Shown here piece after piece: positions 54,487 through 63,706 of a stretch of DNA of 64,000 bases. Source of the stretch: Bacteroidetes bacterium HGW-Bacteroidetes-5. Its GTDB lineage: Bacteria; Bacteroidota; Bacteroidia; Bacteroidales; UBA932. Made by a program: the position numbers and the translations under genes. Under the pieces are notes generated by a model. That model saw nothing but the letters and a program-made list of their open reading frames with translations. It searched no databases and was not told where the DNA came from. The stretch's first letter is position 1, and each line of letters starts with the position of its first letter. The DNA lies in the NCBI GenBank assembly GCA_002842515.1, contig PHDC01000002.1, positions 124,001-188,000 on the forward strand, given 5' to 3'.

Positions 54487-55272
54487 ATGCTCTATCCTCG
54501 TATTATACCCTGTTTATTAGTTCATAAAAAAGGACTTGTTAAAACGACAAAGTTTAAAGATCCAAAATATGTTGGGGATCCCATTAATGCAGTAAAGATA
54601 TTTAATGAAAAAGAGGTTGACGAACTTATTGTGCTGGATATTGATGCATCAAGAGAAGGTCGAGAACCAGATTACAAAATGATAGAAAATCTTGCGATTG
54701 AATGTCGAATGCCTTTATGCTATGGTGGTGGAATAAAGACTGTAGAACAGGCTCAGAAAATATTCAATCTTGGGGTTGAAAAAATTGCACTCAGCTCAGC
54801 AGCGGTAGAAAATCCTTTAATAATCAAACAATTATCAGAACAAGTGGGAAATCAAAGTGTTGTGGTTGTATTGGACATAAAGAGAAAATTATTTGGTGGT
54901 AAATATGAGTTGTTTTTACAAAATGGCACAAAATCAACTGGTTTAGACCCCATTGCTTTTGCCCAGAAAGTACAAAGTTTGGGAGCTGGAGAGATCGTCG
55001 TTAATTCTATTGATTATGATGGAGTTATGAAAGGATATGATATGGATTTTATAAGCAGCATTAGAGATGCAGTAAACATTCCACTAACAGTTATGGGAGG
55101 CGCCGGAACCCTTGATGATATAGGTAATGTTATTAAACAACACGGGATAATTGGTGTAGCTGCAGGTAGCCTGTTTGTGTTTAAAGGAAAATTTCGTGCA
55201 GTCCTTATTAACTATCCTACAACTCGAGAAAAGTCAGAATTATTAAAAACCTTTTTTTTAATAAATAAATAA
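54487..55272 (+). CDS. hisF: HisF-type ammonia-channel subunit paralogue
   Basis: TIM barrel: YPRIIPCLLVHKKGLVKTTK, DELIVLDIDASREGREPDYK, MPLCYGGGIKTVEQAQKIF, VVVVLDIKRKLFGG, VMGGAGTLDDI. Canonical HisF has IPCLDV with a catalytic Asp at position 11; here it is IPCLLV, so the cyclase acid is lost while the later Asp (VVLDIKR) remains. That fits a role as ammonia conduit to the amidotransferase. 261 residues; 2 bp after hisH. Confidence 0.9.
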   Translation: MLYPRIIPCLLVHKKGLVKTTKFKDPKYVGDPINAVKIFNEKEVDELIVLDIDASREGREPDYKMIENLAIECRMPLCYGGGIKTVEQAQKIFNLGVEKIALSSAAVENPLIIKQLSEQVGNQSVVVVLDIKRKLFGGKYELFLQNGTKSTGLDPIAFAQKVQSLGAGEIVVNSIDYDGVMKGYDMDFISSIRDAVNIPLTVMGGAGTLDDIGNVIKQHGIIGVAAGSLFVFKGKFRAVLINYPTTREKSELLKTFFLINK

Positions 55273-55289
55273 TTAAAAATTACTTTATA

Positions 55290-56321
55290 ATGAGTACCCC
55301 TTCAGCCAACGTCCTATTAATCACCGGTGGGACCGGTTCTTTCGGCAATGCAGTTCTTCGTAGGTTTATTAATGATCCCAAATTCAAGGAGATTCGAATC
55401 TTCTCTCGTGACGAGAAGAAGCAAGATGATATGCGTCACGAACTGCAAAATCCCAAGTTAAAATTTTACATTGGAGATGTGCGAGACAAAAGATCTGTAG
55501 ATGGGGCAATGGTAGGCGTTGACTATGTCTTTCACGCAGCTGCTCTTAAACAGGTTCCATCTTGTGAGTTTTTCCCTATGCAGGCGGTAAAAACTAATAT
55601 AATTGGCACAGAGAATGTGTTGGATAGTGCTATTGAGCACGGCGTTAAGAATGTTGTTGTTCTTAGTACAGATAAAGCGGCCTACCCTATCAATGCTATG
55701 GGAATTAGTAAGGCGATGATGGAGAAGGTTGCTATTGCCAAAGGGAGGCAGCTTGGATGTGATTCAAAAACAACTATATGCTGTACAAGATATGGGAATG
55801 TTATGGCTAGTCGTGGCTCTGTTATTCCACTTTGGATTGAGCAGATAAAGTCAAATGGTTTTATAACCATTACAGACCCCAATATGACCCGTTTTATGAT
55901 GACCCTGGACGATGCCGTTGATCTTGTCCTTTATGCTTTTGAACACGGTAAAAATGGTGATTTGTTTGTACAAAAAGCCCCTGCAGCAACTCTTAGCACT
56001 CTTGCTATTGCTCTAAAAGAGCTATACAATAAATCTACTGAAATTAAGATTATTGGGACAAGGCACGGTGAGAAACTTTACGAAACTCTTGTTACCCGGG
56101 AGGAGATGGTCAAGAGTATAGATATGGGTGATTATTTTAGAATCCCGGCAGACAACCGAGATTTAAACTACGACAAGTTCTTTATCGAGGGACAAGAGGA
56201 GTTGTCTACAATTGAAGATTATCACTCTCACAATACCAATAGACTAGATGTGGAGGGGATGAAGAAACTTCTGCTAAAGTTAGAACTTATTCAAAAAGAG
56301 CTTAAGATAATTGATTTATGA
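55290..56321 (+). CDS. fnlA: UDP-GlcNAc 4,6-dehydratase/5-epimerase (FnlA/CapE/WbjB)
   Basis: Extended SDR, soluble: LLITGGTGSFGNAVLRRFIN (Rossmann), FSRDEKKQDDMRHEL, HAAALKQVPSCEFFPMQAVK, STDKAAYPINAMGISKAMME, GTRHGEKLYETLVTREEM. First enzyme to UDP-L-FucNAc. 343 residues. Composition is less AT-rich than the preceding genes, marking a boundary in the locus. Overlaps the next gene by 4 bp. Confidence 0.92.
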   Translation: MSTPSANVLLITGGTGSFGNAVLRRFINDPKFKEIRIFSRDEKKQDDMRHELQNPKLKFYIGDVRDKRSVDGAMVGVDYVFHAAALKQVPSCEFFPMQAVKTNIIGTENVLDSAIEHGVKNVVVLSTDKAAYPINAMGISKAMMEKVAIAKGRQLGCDSKTTICCTRYGNVMASRGSVIPLWIEQIKSNGFITITDPNMTRFMMTLDDAVDLVLYAFEHGKNGDLFVQKAPAATLSTLAIALKELYNKSTEIKIIGTRHGEKLYETLVTREEMVKSIDMGDYFRIPADNRDLNYDKFFIEGQEELSTIEDYHSHNTNRLDVEGMKKLLLKLELIQKELKIIDL

Positions 56322-57436
56322 GAATAGGAATCACCGGTCAAGCGGGATTTGTAGGGACACATCTGTATAATACTCTTGGGTTAGAAAAACGATTTGAGAG
56401 AGTTCCCTTTGAGGACTCCTATTTTGAAGATGAGAGTAAGCTTCGTTCATTTGTAAAGCAATGCGATGTAATAGTGCATCTGGCTGCAGTAAACAGAGAT
56501 CCTAACCCAATAGTCATTTATAACACAAATCTGAATCTGGTTAAGCAGCTAATATCTGCAATGGAGAGTGAGGGGGTTACTCCACACGTTCTTTTCTCAT
56601 CCTCTACTCAGGAGGAGAGAGATAACCTATACGGGAAATCCAAGAAAGAGGGTCGAGAATTGTTGGAGAATTGGGCAAAGAGAACCGGAGCTACTTTCTC
56701 CGGGCTAGTAGTTCCTAATGTCTACGGGCCATTCTCGAGGCCTAACTACAATACATTTATTGCCACATTTGCACACCAATTAGTAAATAAAGAAAAGCCT
56801 GTTATACAGGTTGATGGATATATCAAATTGATTTATGTGGGTTCCTTATGTAACTTCATAATATCTCAGATTATTACAGCTACCAAAGGAACAGTTAATC
56901 GTATAGATGTCCCTTATGACTTTGAGAAAAAGGTCTCAGATATTCTATCTCTTTTTGTAAATTTTAAAGATTTGTATGCCGATAAAGGTATCATCCCAAA
57001 TCTTAAAGATATTGACGAGGTAAATCTATTTAACACCTTTAGGAGCTATCTAAATTACTCAACCCATTTCCCTGTTAAGTTGGTTAAAAACAGTGACCCT
57101 CGAGGTGTGTTTGTTGAGACTATTAAACTTGGGATTGGTGGACAGGTTTCATTCTCTACAACAGTTCCCGGTGTTACTCGCGGCAACCACTTTCACACCA
57201 GGAAAATAGAGAGGTTCACCGTTATTCGTGGCAAAGCCAAGATTCAACTGAGAAAGATTGGTTGCAGTGAGGTGATTAATCTTTATTTGGATGGGAATGA
57301 GCCCTCCTATGTAGATATGCCTGTTTGGTATACTCACAATATTACAAACATAGGAGAAGAGGAATTATATACTCAGTTTTGGATTAATGAATGGTACAAT
57401 CCGGATGACGGAGATACATATTTTGAGGAGGTTTAA
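56318..57436 (+). CDS. fnlB: UDP-6-deoxy-4-ketohexosamine C3 epimerase/reductase (FnlB/CapF/WbjC)
   Basis: Bidomain protein: N-terminal SDR (IGITGQAGFVGTHLYNTLGL, SSSTQEERDNLYGKSKKEGR with Tyr-x3-Lys) and a C-terminal cupin with metal-binding GNHFHTRKIERFTVIRGKAK. This cupin-SDR fusion is diagnostic of CapF, which performs C3 epimerisation and C4 reduction. 372 residues. Immediately followed by the 2-epimerase without a gap. Confidence 0.93.
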   Translation: MRIGITGQAGFVGTHLYNTLGLEKRFERVPFEDSYFEDESKLRSFVKQCDVIVHLAAVNRDPNPIVIYNTNLNLVKQLISAMESEGVTPHVLFSSSTQEERDNLYGKSKKEGRELLENWAKRTGATFSGLVVPNVYGPFSRPNYNTFIATFAHQLVNKEKPVIQVDGYIKLIYVGSLCNFIISQIITATKGTVNRIDVPYDFEKKVSDILSLFVNFKDLYADKGIIPNLKDIDEVNLFNTFRSYLNYSTHFPVKLVKNSDPRGVFVETIKLGIGGQVSFSTTVPGVTRGNHFHTRKIERFTVIRGKAKIQLRKIGCSEVINLYLDGNEPSYVDMPVWYTHNITNIGEEELYTQFWINEWYNPDDGDTYFEEV

Positions 57437-58570
57437 ATGGAAAAATTAAAAGTTATAACTGTTGTAGGAACCCGTCCGGAGATTATCCGGCTTTCGTGCG
57501 TTCTTAAAAAACTAGATGATTCACAAGCAATTGATCATATTTTAGTTCATACCGGACAAAACTATGATTATGAACTCAACGAAATCTTCTTCGAAGACTT
57601 AGGGCTTCGTAAACCGGACTATTTTCTTGAAGCTGCCGGGAAAAATGCTACCGAAACAGCGGGGCAAATTCTAATTAAGATTGACCCAATTTTAGAGGCA
57701 GTTGCACCGGATGCATTTTTGGTGTTAGGTGATACAAACTCTTGTTTATGTGCTATAGCTGCCAAGAAGAGACATATACCTATCTTCCATATGGAGGCCG
57801 GCAACAGATGTTTTGACCAACGGGTACCGGAGGAGAGTAATCGTAAAATTGTAGATCATATTGCTGATATTAACTTAACATACAGCGATATCGCCCGTGA
57901 ATATCTATTAAGAGAGGGGTTACCTGCCGACCGAATCATTAAAACAGGCAGCCCTATGTTTGAAGTTCTCAACCAACATATTGATGCAATTAACAGCTCC
58001 GATGTATTGTCTCGCCTTAACTTACAAAAGGAGAAGTACTTTATCGTATCCTCTCACAGGGAAGAGAATATTAATAGCGAAAAGAACTTTAATGGTCTTA
58101 TTAACTCTCTTAACCTGATTGCAGAGAAGTACGGCTATCCAATAATTGTAAGCACACACCCAAGGACTAGAAAGATGATTGAATCTAAGCAAGTTAAGGT
58201 AAACCCTTTGGTTCAATTCCTGAAACCCCTTGGCTTTATTGAGTATAACGCTCTCCAAAAGAACTCGTATGCAGCGCTCTCAGATAGTGGAACAATTAGC
58301 GAGGAGTCTTCAATATTAAATTTTCGTGCACTAAACATCCGCGAAGCACACGAACGCCCCGAAGCGATGGAAGAGGCCTCGGTAATGATGGTTGGAATGA
58401 ACTCCGAAAGAATCCTTCAAGCACTTGTTCAACTTCAATATCAAAAAACAGATTCTCAAAGAAACTTTAGGCCTGTCGCCGACTACAGCATACCAAACGT
58501 AAGCGAGAAAGTAGTTAGAATAATAATCAGCTACATAGATTATGTAAATAGAACTGTTTGGAGTGAATAA
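57437..58570 (+). CDS. fnlC: UDP-HexNAc C2 epimerase (FnlC/CapG/WbjD)
   Basis: Last step to UDP-L-FucNAc. VVGTRPEIIRLSCVLKKL, LVLGDTNSCLCAIAAKKRHI, FHMEAGNRCFDQRVPEESNR, VSSHREENINSEKNF, LSDSGTISEESSILNF. The MEAGNRCFDQRVPEE form separates it from WecB (33704). 377 residues. Overlaps the transferase start by 8 bp. Confidence 0.93.
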   Translation: MEKLKVITVVGTRPEIIRLSCVLKKLDDSQAIDHILVHTGQNYDYELNEIFFEDLGLRKPDYFLEAAGKNATETAGQILIKIDPILEAVAPDAFLVLGDTNSCLCAIAAKKRHIPIFHMEAGNRCFDQRVPEESNRKIVDHIADINLTYSDIAREYLLREGLPADRIIKTGSPMFEVLNQHIDAINSSDVLSRLNLQKEKYFIVSSHREENINSEKNFNGLINSLNLIAEKYGYPIIVSTHPRTRKMIESKQVKVNPLVQFLKPLGFIEYNALQKNSYAALSDSGTISEESSILNFRALNIREAHERPEAMEEASVMMVGMNSERILQALVQLQYQKTDSQRNFRPVADYSIPNVSEKVVRIIISYIDYVNRTVWSE

Positions 58571-59825
58571 TAAAAATTTAGTGAAAACAATTTTAATTCA
58601 TTCATTAGTATTTAGTCCCGACGGGGTCTCAACAGCATATTTATATAATGATATAGCTTTGAAATTTAAAGAATCAGGGTTTAATGTTATTGTTCTAACA
58701 ACAACGCCTCATTACAATATAGTTGAACAAAATAATATAACTCAGCCCCTGAAAAAAAGATTGTTTGGGTTATACTATAAAAGCTTATTTAATGGTATTA
58801 ATGTATACCATGTAACTCAACAAAAATACAACAGCTCAATATTTAGAATTTTGGGTTTCATATATTGGCATTTTGTATCTTTTATTATTGCACTTTCAAT
58901 TAAGCAAATTGATGTAATCATATCTCCTTCTCCTCCATTAACAATTGGTTTTTTTAATATTATAATCGGTAAAATTAAAAAAGCAAGAACAATATATAAC
59001 ATACAGGAAATATATCCTGATTTACTCATTGAATCTGGTAAAATCAAGAATAAAATAATTATTAAAATTTTAAGAAAAATTGAAAGGTTTGTCTATAATA
59101 AAACAGATATTCTTATTACTATTGATGCAATTTTCTATAATATTATCTCACCAAGGGTAAAGGATAAAAACAAACTTCAAATAATACCAAATTTCGTTGA
59201 CACAGAACTTTATAAACCCGTAAATTATCATCTTTTAAAGTTAGACGACGATAAATTTCCCAAAAATGATTATTTTAAAATAATGTATGCAGGAAATATT
59301 GGCATTGCACAAGATTGGGATTTATTATTAGATGTTGCTGTTAGCCTAGAAGATGAAAAAATAATGTTCTATGTAATTGGAGATGGAGTTATGAGAGAAT
59401 ATTTGCAACAAGTTGTAAACAAGAAGAAAATTAAAAATATCCAAATACTTCCTTACCAAAAAAGGGAAACAATGCCAGCAATTTTATCCTATGCTGATTT
59501 ACATTTTATTTTTATGAATAAAAGCACAGAAATGCATGGCTTTCCATCAAAGGTATACACTATAATGGCTTGCGCTAAACCACTGTTAATTAGCTCCGGG
59601 AAAAATACTCCATTAGTAAACTTTATAGGCGATGAAGGTTGTGCCTTTATTTATGACAACAATAAGGATTCGCACTATTCGAAAATTACCCTTTTTCTTA
59701 AATCCGTTAATAAAAATGACTTATCAAAAATGGGGGAAAATGGACTAAGAATAATTACAAGTACATATTCAAAAGAAACTGTTTGCAATATGTATGTAAG
59801 ATTAACAAATAGTTTTATTTCCTGA
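58563..59825 (+). CDS. WbuB-like glycosyltransferase family 4 (putative L-fucosamine transferase)
   Basis: 420 residues: HSLVFSPDGVSTAYLYNDIA, LTTTPHYNIVEQNNITQPLK, VIISPSPPLTIGFFNII, RTIYNIQEIYPDLLIESGKI, donor domain IMYAGNIGIAQDWDLLLDVA and LHFIFMNKSTEMHGFPSKVY. The order fnlABC followed by this type of transferase is that of E. coli O26/O145 and P. aeruginosa O11 loci, where WbuB/WbjE adds L-FucNAc. Composition returns to AT-rich here. Confidence 0.85.
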   Translation: MNNKNLVKTILIHSLVFSPDGVSTAYLYNDIALKFKESGFNVIVLTTTPHYNIVEQNNITQPLKKRLFGLYYKSLFNGINVYHVTQQKYNSSIFRILGFIYWHFVSFIIALSIKQIDVIISPSPPLTIGFFNIIIGKIKKARTIYNIQEIYPDLLIESGKIKNKIIIKILRKIERFVYNKTDILITIDAIFYNIISPRVKDKNKLQIIPNFVDTELYKPVNYHLLKLDDDKFPKNDYFKIMYAGNIGIAQDWDLLLDVAVSLEDEKIMFYVIGDGVMREYLQQVVNKKKIKNIQILPYQKRETMPAILSYADLHFIFMNKSTEMHGFPSKVYTIMACAKPLLISSGKNTPLVNFIGDEGCAFIYDNNKDSHYSKITLFLKSVNKNDLSKMGENGLRIITSTYSKETVCNMYVRLTNSFIS

Positions 59826-59874
59826 ATATTTTTATTCAAACATTAAAATTTTAAATATTATTATAATCTCTACA

Positions 59875-61167
59875 ATGTATAATCAACTTTTAAATAAGCA
59901 TACAAGTCTGGCAGTTGTCGGCTTGGGTTATGTAGGTTTACCTATTGCTTTAGAACTTGCAAAAAAAATATCTGTAATTGGTTTTGATATAAATAATGAT
60001 AGAGTAGAGAAAATGAAACAGGGATTAGATCCCTGTGGAGAATTAGACAACAAATCTTTCATTGATACAGATATTCTTTTCACATCTTCTTTAGAAGAGC
60101 TTTCAAATGCGTCGTTTTATGTAATTGCTGTTCCAACACCAATTGATGATGCTAATATGCCAGATTTAAAGCCGCTCCTTAGTGCTACAAAAACAGTAGC
60201 ATCTGTGTTGAAAAAAGGAGATTATGTAGTTTATGAATCTACTGTATATCCTGGTTGTACAGAAGAAGATTGTGTTCCATTATTGGAAAAAATTTCAGGT
60301 CTTAAGTATTGTAATGACTTTAAAGTTGGATACTCTCCCGAAAGAATAAATCCGGGAGACAAAATACATACTTTAACAAACACAGTAAAAATTGTTTCTG
60401 GCTGTGACGAAGAAGCCCTTGAAATCATCTCGAAAGTATATGAAATAGTTGTAAAGGCAGGAGTTCACAGAGCTGCAAACATAAAAGTAGCTGAAGCGGC
60501 AAAGATTATTGAGAATACTCAAAGAGATGTTAATATTGGATTAATGAATGAGTTATCAATTATTTGTAGCCGTATTGGAATAAATACTTTTGATGTTTTG
60601 GATGCAGCTGGGACAAAGTGGAATTTTTTAAAATTTTATCCGGGTTTAGTTGGTGGACATTGTATTGGAGTAGACCCATATTATTTAGTACATAAGTCAC
60701 ATCAACTCAAATATCATCCGCAAATCATCAACTCAGGAAGATTTGTTAACGATTCAATGGGCGGTTATATAGCCAAAAAACTAGTTAAGGAGATGATTAA
60801 ACTTGGTAAAAATATAATGGGTGCAAAAGTGTTAGTAATGGGAATTACATTCAAAGAAGATGTTTCTGACATTAGGAATTCAAAAGTTGTTGATATTATT
60901 AAAGAATTATTGGATTATGGCGTTTCAATTGATATTATTGATCCAAATGCAAATTCTGATGAAGTATTTAATGAATATGGACTGGAACTTATTGAAAAGC
61001 CAAATCAAATAAAGTATGATACAATAGTAGTAGCTGTTTCGCATAGGGAGTATTACTCATTAAACGAAGATTATTTCAAATCATTAGCAACTCAGAATGC
61101 TATTCTTGCAGACATAAAAGGAATATATCGAAATAGTATTAAAGATATGATTTACTGGAGTTTGTAA
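59875..61167 (+). CDS. UDP-N-acetylhexosamine C6 dehydrogenase (TviB/WecC-like), copy 2
   Basis: Paralogue of the gene at 11351: both begin MYNQL, share AVVGLGYVGLP, SPERINPGD, AEAAKIIENTQRDVNI, PGLVGGHCIGVDPYY (catalytic Cys) and SDIRNSKV, and end in YWSL. 430 residues. AT-rich codon use unlike copy 1, so the two probably have different histories and not a recent duplication. Supplies a HexNAc-uronic acid donor. Confidence 0.9.
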   Translation: MYNQLLNKHTSLAVVGLGYVGLPIALELAKKISVIGFDINNDRVEKMKQGLDPCGELDNKSFIDTDILFTSSLEELSNASFYVIAVPTPIDDANMPDLKPLLSATKTVASVLKKGDYVVYESTVYPGCTEEDCVPLLEKISGLKYCNDFKVGYSPERINPGDKIHTLTNTVKIVSGCDEEALEIISKVYEIVVKAGVHRAANIKVAEAAKIIENTQRDVNIGLMNELSIICSRIGINTFDVLDAAGTKWNFLKFYPGLVGGHCIGVDPYYLVHKSHQLKYHPQIINSGRFVNDSMGGYIAKKLVKEMIKLGKNIMGAKVLVMGITFKEDVSDIRNSKVVDIIKELLDYGVSIDIIDPNANSDEVFNEYGLELIEKPNQIKYDTIVVAVSHREYYSLNEDYFKSLATQNAILADIKGIYRNSIKDMIYWSL

Positions 61168-61274
61168 TTACAACTTACACACCTCTACCAACTTTCAAAT
61201 AAGATCTGCCTAACCAATACCTACTAAATATTAATTATCCTATAAATATTTTCACCCCCATCATGGAACATAAG

Positions 61275-61290
61275 GTAACCTTGCCGATTA
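61275..61290 (+). repeat. Partial REP-like copy
   Basis: GTAACCTTGCCGATTA: only the left half of the REP-like family, in the 182-bp gap between the dehydrogenase and gmd. Confidence 0.3.
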
Positions 61291-61349
61291 TTTTATTATT
61301 TGCTAAATATTAGTCATTTCGTATAAATTTTAAAAAATATCTAAATGAT

Positions 61350-62510
61350 ATGTCAAAAAAAATTGCATTAATAACCGGAGTTACCGGTCAGGATGGTGCT
61401 TATTTAGCAGAATACCTGCTTAAGAAGGATTATATTGTTCACGGAATAAAGAGGCGTTCGTCTCTTTTTAATACAGATAGGATAGATCATCTATACCAAG
61501 AACCTCACACAGAGAATCGAAATTTCACACTTCATTACGGAGACCTTACAGATTCGATGAACTTAACACGAATAATTCAAGAGGTTCAACCAGAAGAGAT
61601 TTACAACCTCGCAGCAATGAGTCACGTGAAGGTTAGTTTTGACACGCCTGAATATACAGCAAATGCCGATGGTATTGGGACACTGAGAATTTTAGAAGCA
61701 ATTCGCCTATTAGGTCTAATAGATAAAACAAAGATATATCAGGCATCTTCTTCCGAATTATATGGTTTGGTTCAAGAGGTGCCTCAAACTGAAAAGACCC
61801 CCTTTTATCCTCGATCACCATACGCAGTTGCTAAGCTTTATGCTTATTGGATTACTGTTAACTACAGGGAGGCATACGGAATTCACGCAAGCAATGGTAT
61901 TCTGTTTAACCACGAATCTCCTATACGGGGTGAAACATTTGTTACGAGAAAGGTTACTCGAGCATTAAGTCGTATCGCTTTAGGTATGCAGGAGTGTATG
62001 TTTATGGGTAATCTCTCCAGTTCTCGAGATTGGGGTCATGCCAAAGATTATGTAAAGGCAATGTATCTTATCCTACAGCAAGATAAACCGGATGATTATG
62101 TTATAGCAACAGGTATCACTACTACAATTCGTGATTTTATAAAGAAATCAGGTAAAGAAATTGGATTAGAGGTTTGTTTCAAGGGTATCGATGCAGATGA
62201 AACTGGTATTATTACTAATGTAGATGAAGTTGTTTTCTCCGAAAAAGTAGGTAAAGCGTATCTTCACGACATTCATAAAAAAATCAAAGAAAAGTCAATA
62301 GTAGTTGGTGTTGATCAGCAATATTTCCGCCCTACAGAGGTAGATCTTCTAATTGGTGATGCGACAAAAGCAAGAACGAAGCTTGGTTGGATTCCTAAAT
62401 ATGATTTAGATGCTCTTATTGGCGATATGATGAGTGGCGATATTAAGTTTATGAAAAAAGAGGCTTGGATTCAAAAAGGTGGGTTTAAAACTTTGAATTA
62501 TTTTGAATGA
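61350..62510 (+). CDS. gmd: GDP-mannose 4,6-dehydratase
   Basis: [20 protein letters not shown] (NADP site), [27 protein letters not shown] and [20 protein letters not shown] (catalytic Tyr-x3-Lys), [20 protein letters not shown]. First step from GDP-mannose to GDP-L-fucose. 386 residues. Overlaps fcl by 4 bp (ATGA). Confidence 0.97.
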   Translation: MSKKIALITGVTGQDGAYLAEYLLKKDYIVHGIKRRSSLFNTDRIDHLYQEPHTENRNFTLHYGDLTDSMNLTRIIQEVQPEEIYNLAAMSHVKVSFDTPEYTANADGIGTLRILEAIRLLGLIDKTKIYQASSSELYGLVQEVPQTEKTPFYPRSPYAVAKLYAYWITVNYREAYGIHASNGILFNHESPIRGETFVTRKVTRALSRIALGMQECMFMGNLSSSRDWGHAKDYVKAMYLILQQDKPDDYVIATGITTTIRDFIKKSGKEIGLEVCFKGIDADETGIITNVDEVVFSEKVGKAYLHDIHKKIKEKSIVVGVDQQYFRPTEVDLLIGDATKARTKLGWIPKYDLDALIGDMMSGDIKFMKKEAWIQKGGFKTLNYFE

Positions 62511-63592
62511 TGAATAAAAATAGCAAAATATATGTTGCCGGACACCTTGGACTAGTAGGTTCAGCTATCCTTGCGAATTTAAAATCAAAGGATTATCATA
62601 ACTTTGTTTTGAGATCATTGGACCAGTTAGATTTAACAAACCAAACCGATGTTGATCTCTTTTTTAAAACGGAACAACCTGAATATATTTTTCTTGCAGC
62701 TGCTAAAGTTGGGGGTATTATGGCAAACAATACCTACAGAGCACAGTTTATCTATGAGAACATTACAATTCAAAATAATGTGATTCATAGTTCGTGGAAA
62801 TATGGTGTTAAAAAATTACTGTTCTTAGGGAGTACTTGTATATATCCCAAAAATGCACCTCAACCTATGTCTGAGGATGAACTACTCACCTCTCCTCTTG
62901 AGTACACAAACGAACCTTATGCAATTGCCAAAATTGCCGGTATTAAGATGTGTGAAAGTTATAATCTTCAATATGGGACTAACTTTCTTAGTGTTATGCC
63001 AACAAATTTATACGGACCAAACGATAATTTTAACTTAGAGACCTCTCACGTTTTACCTGCCCTCATAAGAAAGATTTATTTGGGTAAATGTCTGGAAAAT
63101 AATGATTGGGAATCCGTCATTCTGGATTTGAATAAGCGTCCAATCAATGGAGTTAATGGTTCTTCTGCTAAAGAGACTATTATGAATATTCTTGCAAAAT
63201 ATGGTATTAGCAAACCTAATAGTTATGTGAGTGTAGAAATCTGGGGTACTGGCGCTCCTCTAAGAGAATTTTTATGGAGCGAAGAGATGGCTGATGCTTG
63301 CGTATTTGTAATGGAAAATGTGAATTTCTGTGATGTCGCAATTGGTTCCGAGATTCGCAATACTCATATAAACATCGGTACAGGCGAAGAGATAACAATT
63401 AAAGATTTAGCACACCTTATCAAGAGCATAGTCGGTTTTCAAGGTGAGCTTTGTTTTGACCCAACAAAGCCTGATGGTACTATGCGTAAACTTACAAACC
63501 CATCTAAAATAAACTCCTTAGGATGGAATCATAAAATCAACATTCAAGATGGAATTAGAATTCTATTTGATTGGTATACAATATATTATTAA
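62507..63592 (+). CDS. fcl: GDP-L-fucose synthase
   Basis: Epimerase/reductase: [80 protein letters not shown]. 361 residues, about 40 more than E. coli Fcl because of a loop at about 200-240 ([20 protein letters not shown]), as in other Bacteroidetes versions. Pairs with gmd. Confidence 0.96.
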   Translation: MMNKNSKIYVAGHLGLVGSAILANLKSKDYHNFVLRSLDQLDLTNQTDVDLFFKTEQPEYIFLAAAKVGGIMANNTYRAQFIYENITIQNNVIHSSWKYGVKKLLFLGSTCIYPKNAPQPMSEDELLTSPLEYTNEPYAIAKIAGIKMCESYNLQYGTNFLSVMPTNLYGPNDNFNLETSHVLPALIRKIYLGKCLENNDWESVILDLNKRPINGVNGSSAKETIMNILAKYGISKPNSYVSVEIWGTGAPLREFLWSEEMADACVFVMENVNFCDVAIGSEIRNTHINIGTGEEITIKDLAHLIKSIVGFQGELCFDPTKPDGTMRKLTNPSKINSLGWNHKINIQDGIRILFDWYTIYY

Positions 63593-63605
63593 ATATATTA
63601 TATAC

Positions 63606-63630
63606 TTATTGATAGTAATTCTATCAATAA
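63606..63630. other. AT-rich hairpin after fcl
   Basis: TTATTGATAG - TAATT - CTATCAATAA, a perfect 10-bp stem. No T-run follows on the plus strand, so terminator function is doubtful. Confidence 0.35.
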
Positions 63631-63706
63631 TTGAAATAGGGGTTTTAAGTCTAAATTAAAAGATATTATTTAAAAAGATTAAACTATAATATTAACCCTT
63701 CAAAAT

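Noticed and set aside
53870..55272. Histidine biosynthesis genes
   Set aside because: No other his genes nearby, a WbuX-like partner is fused by overlap, and HisF lacks the cyclase Asp; a sugar-amidination role fits better.
63606..63630. Rho-independent terminator after fcl
   Set aside because: Stem is AT-only in its outer part and no U-run follows; recorded only as a hairpin.
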